Shown: positions 8,401 to 9,168 of the stretch, in pieces | Position numbering within the stretch: the first letter of the stretch is position 1 | Layout: each line of letters starts with the position of its first letter | Assembly (NCBI GenBank): GCA_035630195.1 | Contig: DASQLD010000437.1 | Location: 1-9,168, forward strand | DNA from: DASQDN01 sp035630195 | GTDB lineage: Bacteria > Acidobacteriota > Terriglobia > Bryobacterales > Bryobacteraceae | DNA: 9,168 nt | Direction of reading: 5' to 3' | Position numbers and translations under genes: made by a program | Notes under the pieces: model-generated | Told to the model about the DNA's origin: nothing | What the model saw: the letters and a program-made list of their open reading frames with translations, nothing else | The model's database searches: none

Positions 8401-8946
8401 ACCTCCGAGGATAAATCCATTGTCCCCACCGACATTCTTAGCTTCAGGAGTCATCGCGGCGAGATTGAACGGACTTCGCATAGTGCCGCCAACTACCAAC
8501 GGCAACTCATCGACAAGCTTGTTATTCATCGTGACGCTTGTCTTTGCGTTCTCAGTCGACAGCGCAACCGCGCTCGCCGAAACTTCTATCGCCTGTGCTG
8601 CCGCGCCTACTTCGAGCGTTGCGTCCGTGCGTACCGTAGCCGAGGCGTTCAGAACGATTCCCGTCAAAGTCGCAGGACGGAAACCCTCTTTTTCAACTCT
8701 GAGGTTGAAAGTTCCAGGCTGAAGCTGAGGTACAGTAAAGTCCCCAGCATCGTTGGTTGGAACATTGAACGATACTCCGGTTTCCGTATTTGTAAGAGTT
8801 ACTTTCGCTCCTGGCACAACCGCTCCCGATCCATCCTTCACCGTTCCGGTGAGAGTTCCGCGATCCGATTGCGCCGCAGCGGGAATACTAAAAAATGTGA
8901 GAAGTATGGCGGTGACCATCGCCGCCCTAAAACGATTGGTGAACAT
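5404..8946 (-). CDS. Oar-type TonB-dependent outer-membrane receptor with carboxypeptidase-regulatory-like domain
   Basis: This is an outer-membrane beta-barrel protein of 1180 aa, probably taking up a large ligand with energy from TonB-ExbBD. Residues 1-26 form a signal peptide (charged start, hydrophobic core, cleavage after AAAQ). Residues about 28-113 are a carboxypeptidase-regulatory-like beta-sandwich (GTLTGTVKDGSGAVVPGAKV, then GDFTVPQLQPGTFNLRV). A plug-like segment follows at about 135-250, with GFKAEYGQASGGIMSFASKS at 228-247. The remainder is barrel, ending LKLYF with the terminal Phe expected of outer-membrane proteins. No clear TonB box was recognised. The six cysteines form three close pairs (526/533, 595/599, 709/712). 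The start is well supported by GGGGGAGGG five nt upstream and by the signal peptide. The family is strongly expanded in Acidobacteriota. No SusD-like partner is present, and the ligand cannot be named. The sugar kinases downstream on the same strand hint at a carbohydrate, but weakly. Confidence 0.93.
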   Translation of the reverse strand: MFTNRFRAAMVTAILLTFFSIPAAAQSDRGTLTGTVKDGSGAVVPGAKVTLTNTETGVSFNVPTNDAGDFTVPQLQPGTFNLRVEKEGFRPATLTGIVLNASATVRTDATLEVGAAAQAIEVSASAVALSTENAKTSVTMNNKLVDELPLVVGGTMRSPFNLAAMTPEAKNVGGDNGFILGGGQAAGYGTNLDGVSANTSRALSQSWVAVNAPSIEAVTEFTVDTNGFKAEYGQASGGIMSFASKSGTNSLHGTAYDFVRNEALDANNFFNNGRGIARPVYKQHDFGASAGGPVWIPKIYDGRNKTFFFFSYEAFRNRDGANGVTRTVPTQEMYEGDFRNWVDSQGRMIPIYNPTTQVTAADGTVTRQVFPDNQIPKSLFDPTVVKALAAFRSGPTPLPNNGAAPGSINYVQNNFLVTQGTQVSPNTKISVKGDHVFSEKSRISGYWGYNRSSQVPGPFGPADLPGNFVNYNDTTRNSDVFRGSWDYAFSPTVYNHFYGGGNNWKENHDPPQATVRSGIDWKDQVCLGNVPDCGQNLLNFNFSNNYSQWGGRANNGSENFIKMFADDLTIVKGKHTWKMGGQAQYQYYNGFGRQCVSGCVSFDFKNTGRPGDTNFATAGGSPVASMLLGHANSGSIDTVRYIGQQWPSYAGFIQDDWRVRPNLMLNLGLRWETTIPPTGENDNWSDFDPVRPNPGAGNLPGALIYAGDCDKCEGSRTLADSYYKAFGPRIGLAYTWRDKTVIRMSYGLSYGNITTVTGSTHNLGFTLTDTQSDSTQGLQPRFLVKDGQPFWQAPPFVDPSFGNGRAMPWWQGSEATRPPAFQSMNFSIQQQLSESTVMEVAYNGSLGSRLQAGLLSYNALHPSLLTQYGATLLNSSVTSPAAVAAGIKVPFPSFVSLWGTGATVRQALRPYPQFQNIDTRSGGGDHSGHSTYHSGMLRFERRYSKGIQFQTSYVFSKLLTDADSYWSDSYGFAMDHYNRGLEKSIGAFDVTHNFKLGGVWELPFGKGRAFMNGGGPLNWVLGGWRMSGIATYSSGQPAAISTSNGLPLFAGGNRPIVTTYDGWRPEWKGDSFDPGVDRTIQPASFFPAQPANTFGNMTRFNPKYRSFANLNENISLAKSFQVQEQVRLDFRAEFFNAFNRTRFGLGSLGLQSQTFGVLSQTAGDQANSPRQIQLALKLYF

Positions 8947-8951
8947 GCTAA

Positions 8952-8960
8952 CCCTCCCCC
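8952..8960 (-). promoter_or_regulatory. Strong ribosome binding site of the receptor gene
   Basis: On the minus strand GGGGGAGGG is followed by five bases (TTAGC) and the ATG at 8946. It is the best Shine-Dalgarno in the window and fixes the receptor start. It is separated by one base (8961) from the palindrome at 8962-8981. Confidence 0.85.
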
Positions 8961-8961
8961 T

Positions 8962-8981
8962 AATCGACCGGACGGTCGATT
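8962..8981. promoter_or_regulatory. 20-bp operator-like palindrome in the receptor leader
   Basis: AATCGACCG (8962-8970) and CGGTCGATT (8973-8981) are perfect 9-bp reverse complements around a 2-bp centre (GA). Such a short centre fits a site for a dimeric DNA-binding protein better than an RNA hairpin. The GACCG-NN-CGGTC core resembles operators bound by some TetR/AcrR-family regulators; that link is an inference from shape. The site lies just upstream of the ribosome binding site and about 90-110 nt downstream of the predicted transcription start, so a bound protein would act as a roadblock unless a nearer promoter exists. No regulator gene is in the window. Confidence 0.55.
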
Positions 8982-9016
8982 CGAGATACCCGTGTGATGT
9001 GCAAACAGTACTATTA

Positions 9017-9037
9017 CCCCGAAGGCGCTATGCGGGG
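9017..9037 (-). other. Possible small hairpin in the receptor mRNA leader
   Basis: CCCCG (9017-9021) and CGGGG (9033-9037) can pair around an 11-nt loop in the leader between the predicted promoter and the receptor start. A GC-rich GGGCCC lies alongside. The stem is only five base pairs, so this is a weak call. It matches no riboswitch I recognise. Confidence 0.25.
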
Positions 9038-9062
9038 CCCGGAACAACTCGCCGGTTCACAT

Positions 9063-9070
9063 AAGCGCTT
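9063..9070. promoter_or_regulatory. AAGCGCTT palindrome at the predicted transcription start
   Basis: The perfect 8-bp palindrome AAGCGCTT falls at roughly +3 to +10 relative to the start predicted from the promoter at 9080-9108. LacI/GalR-family operators often have a central CG with AA and TT flanks, and this position suits repression. The flanks beyond eight bases do not keep symmetry (CAT against TGT), so the match is only to the core. Confidence 0.3.
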
Positions 9071-9079
9071 TGTTAGCAG

Positions 9080-9108
9080 ACAATATGCGAAAGCCGAAGC
9101 TATGTCAA
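9080..9108 (-). promoter_or_regulatory. Sigma-70-type promoter for the receptor gene
   Basis: On the minus strand a perfect -35 hexamer TTGACA (9108-9103) is followed by exactly 17 bases and a -10 hexamer TATTGT (9085-9080), which differs from TATAAT at two positions. Transcription would start near 9073, giving a leader of about 125 nt before the receptor ATG at 8946. It is the best promoter match seen in the window. No comparable promoter was seen before the ROK kinase, so the downstream operon may also draw on this one by read-through. Confidence 0.7.
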
Positions 9109-9168
9109 GTAGAGTAGGCGTGAGGTATCGTTACCATCACGGTTTCTGTGTAGCCTTTTACATGTCAT

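Noticed and set aside
8245..8997. 250-aa plus-strand open frame covering the receptor N-terminus and its leader
   Set aside because: It is Arg/Ser-rich low-quality protein antisense to the signal peptide and N-terminal domain, and it crosses the receptor promoter leader. It is not credible as a gene.
9121..9139. Imperfect dyad TGAGGTATCGTTACCATCA upstream of the -35 box
   Set aside because: The arms match only with a one-base bulge (GGTA/TACC core of four). It is too weak to call an activator site without comparative data.
1..9168. tRNA, rRNA, CRISPR array, insertion sequence, phage or defence system
   Set aside because: No cloverleaf, regularly spaced direct repeats, transposase motifs, terminal inverted repeats or defence-type genes were seen on either strand; the real genes account for almost all of the window.

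Overview
The window reads as ordinary chromosomal DNA from a Gram-negative bacterium, most likely an Acidobacteriota member (Terriglobia-like). The main pointer is a large Oar-type TonB-dependent outer-membrane protein: signal peptide, N-terminal carboxypeptidase-regulatory-like domain, plug, long barrel and terminal LYF. Paralogues of this family are greatly expanded in that phylum. The assignment is an inference from protein style, since there is no rRNA or other taxonomic marker.

Every supported gene lies on the minus strand, so the biological order runs from the right end to the left. At 8947-9168 there is a promoter and leader region with a near-consensus sigma-70-type promoter, a leader of about 125 nt, a 20-bp operator-like palindrome and a strong ribosome binding site. 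At 5404-8946 is the 1180-aa TonB-dependent receptor-like protein. A 111-bp gap (5293-5403) follows, holding a perfect 12-bp inverted repeat. Then comes a very tight gene string: ROK-family sugar kinase (4333-5292), FGGY-family xylulokinase xylB (2848-4332), replication-restart helicase priA (443-2848) and the start of a GNAT-like acetyltransferase (1-429, running off the left edge). The junctions are stop-touching-start, a 1-nt overlap and a 13-nt gap, so these four are probably one translationally coupled operon.

Functionally, the receptor may import a glycan or another ligand across the outer membrane. The two kinases would feed glucose-type hexose and xylulose into central metabolism. PriA is a housekeeping DNA-repair and replication protein that seems simply to share the transcript. 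No rRNA, tRNA, CRISPR array, insertion sequence or phage gene was seen, and no stretch over 300 bases lacks a gene. I found no convincing new biological system. The points most worth a second look are the regulatory elements before the receptor, the inverted repeat between receptor and kinases, and the coupling of sugar kinases to priA.
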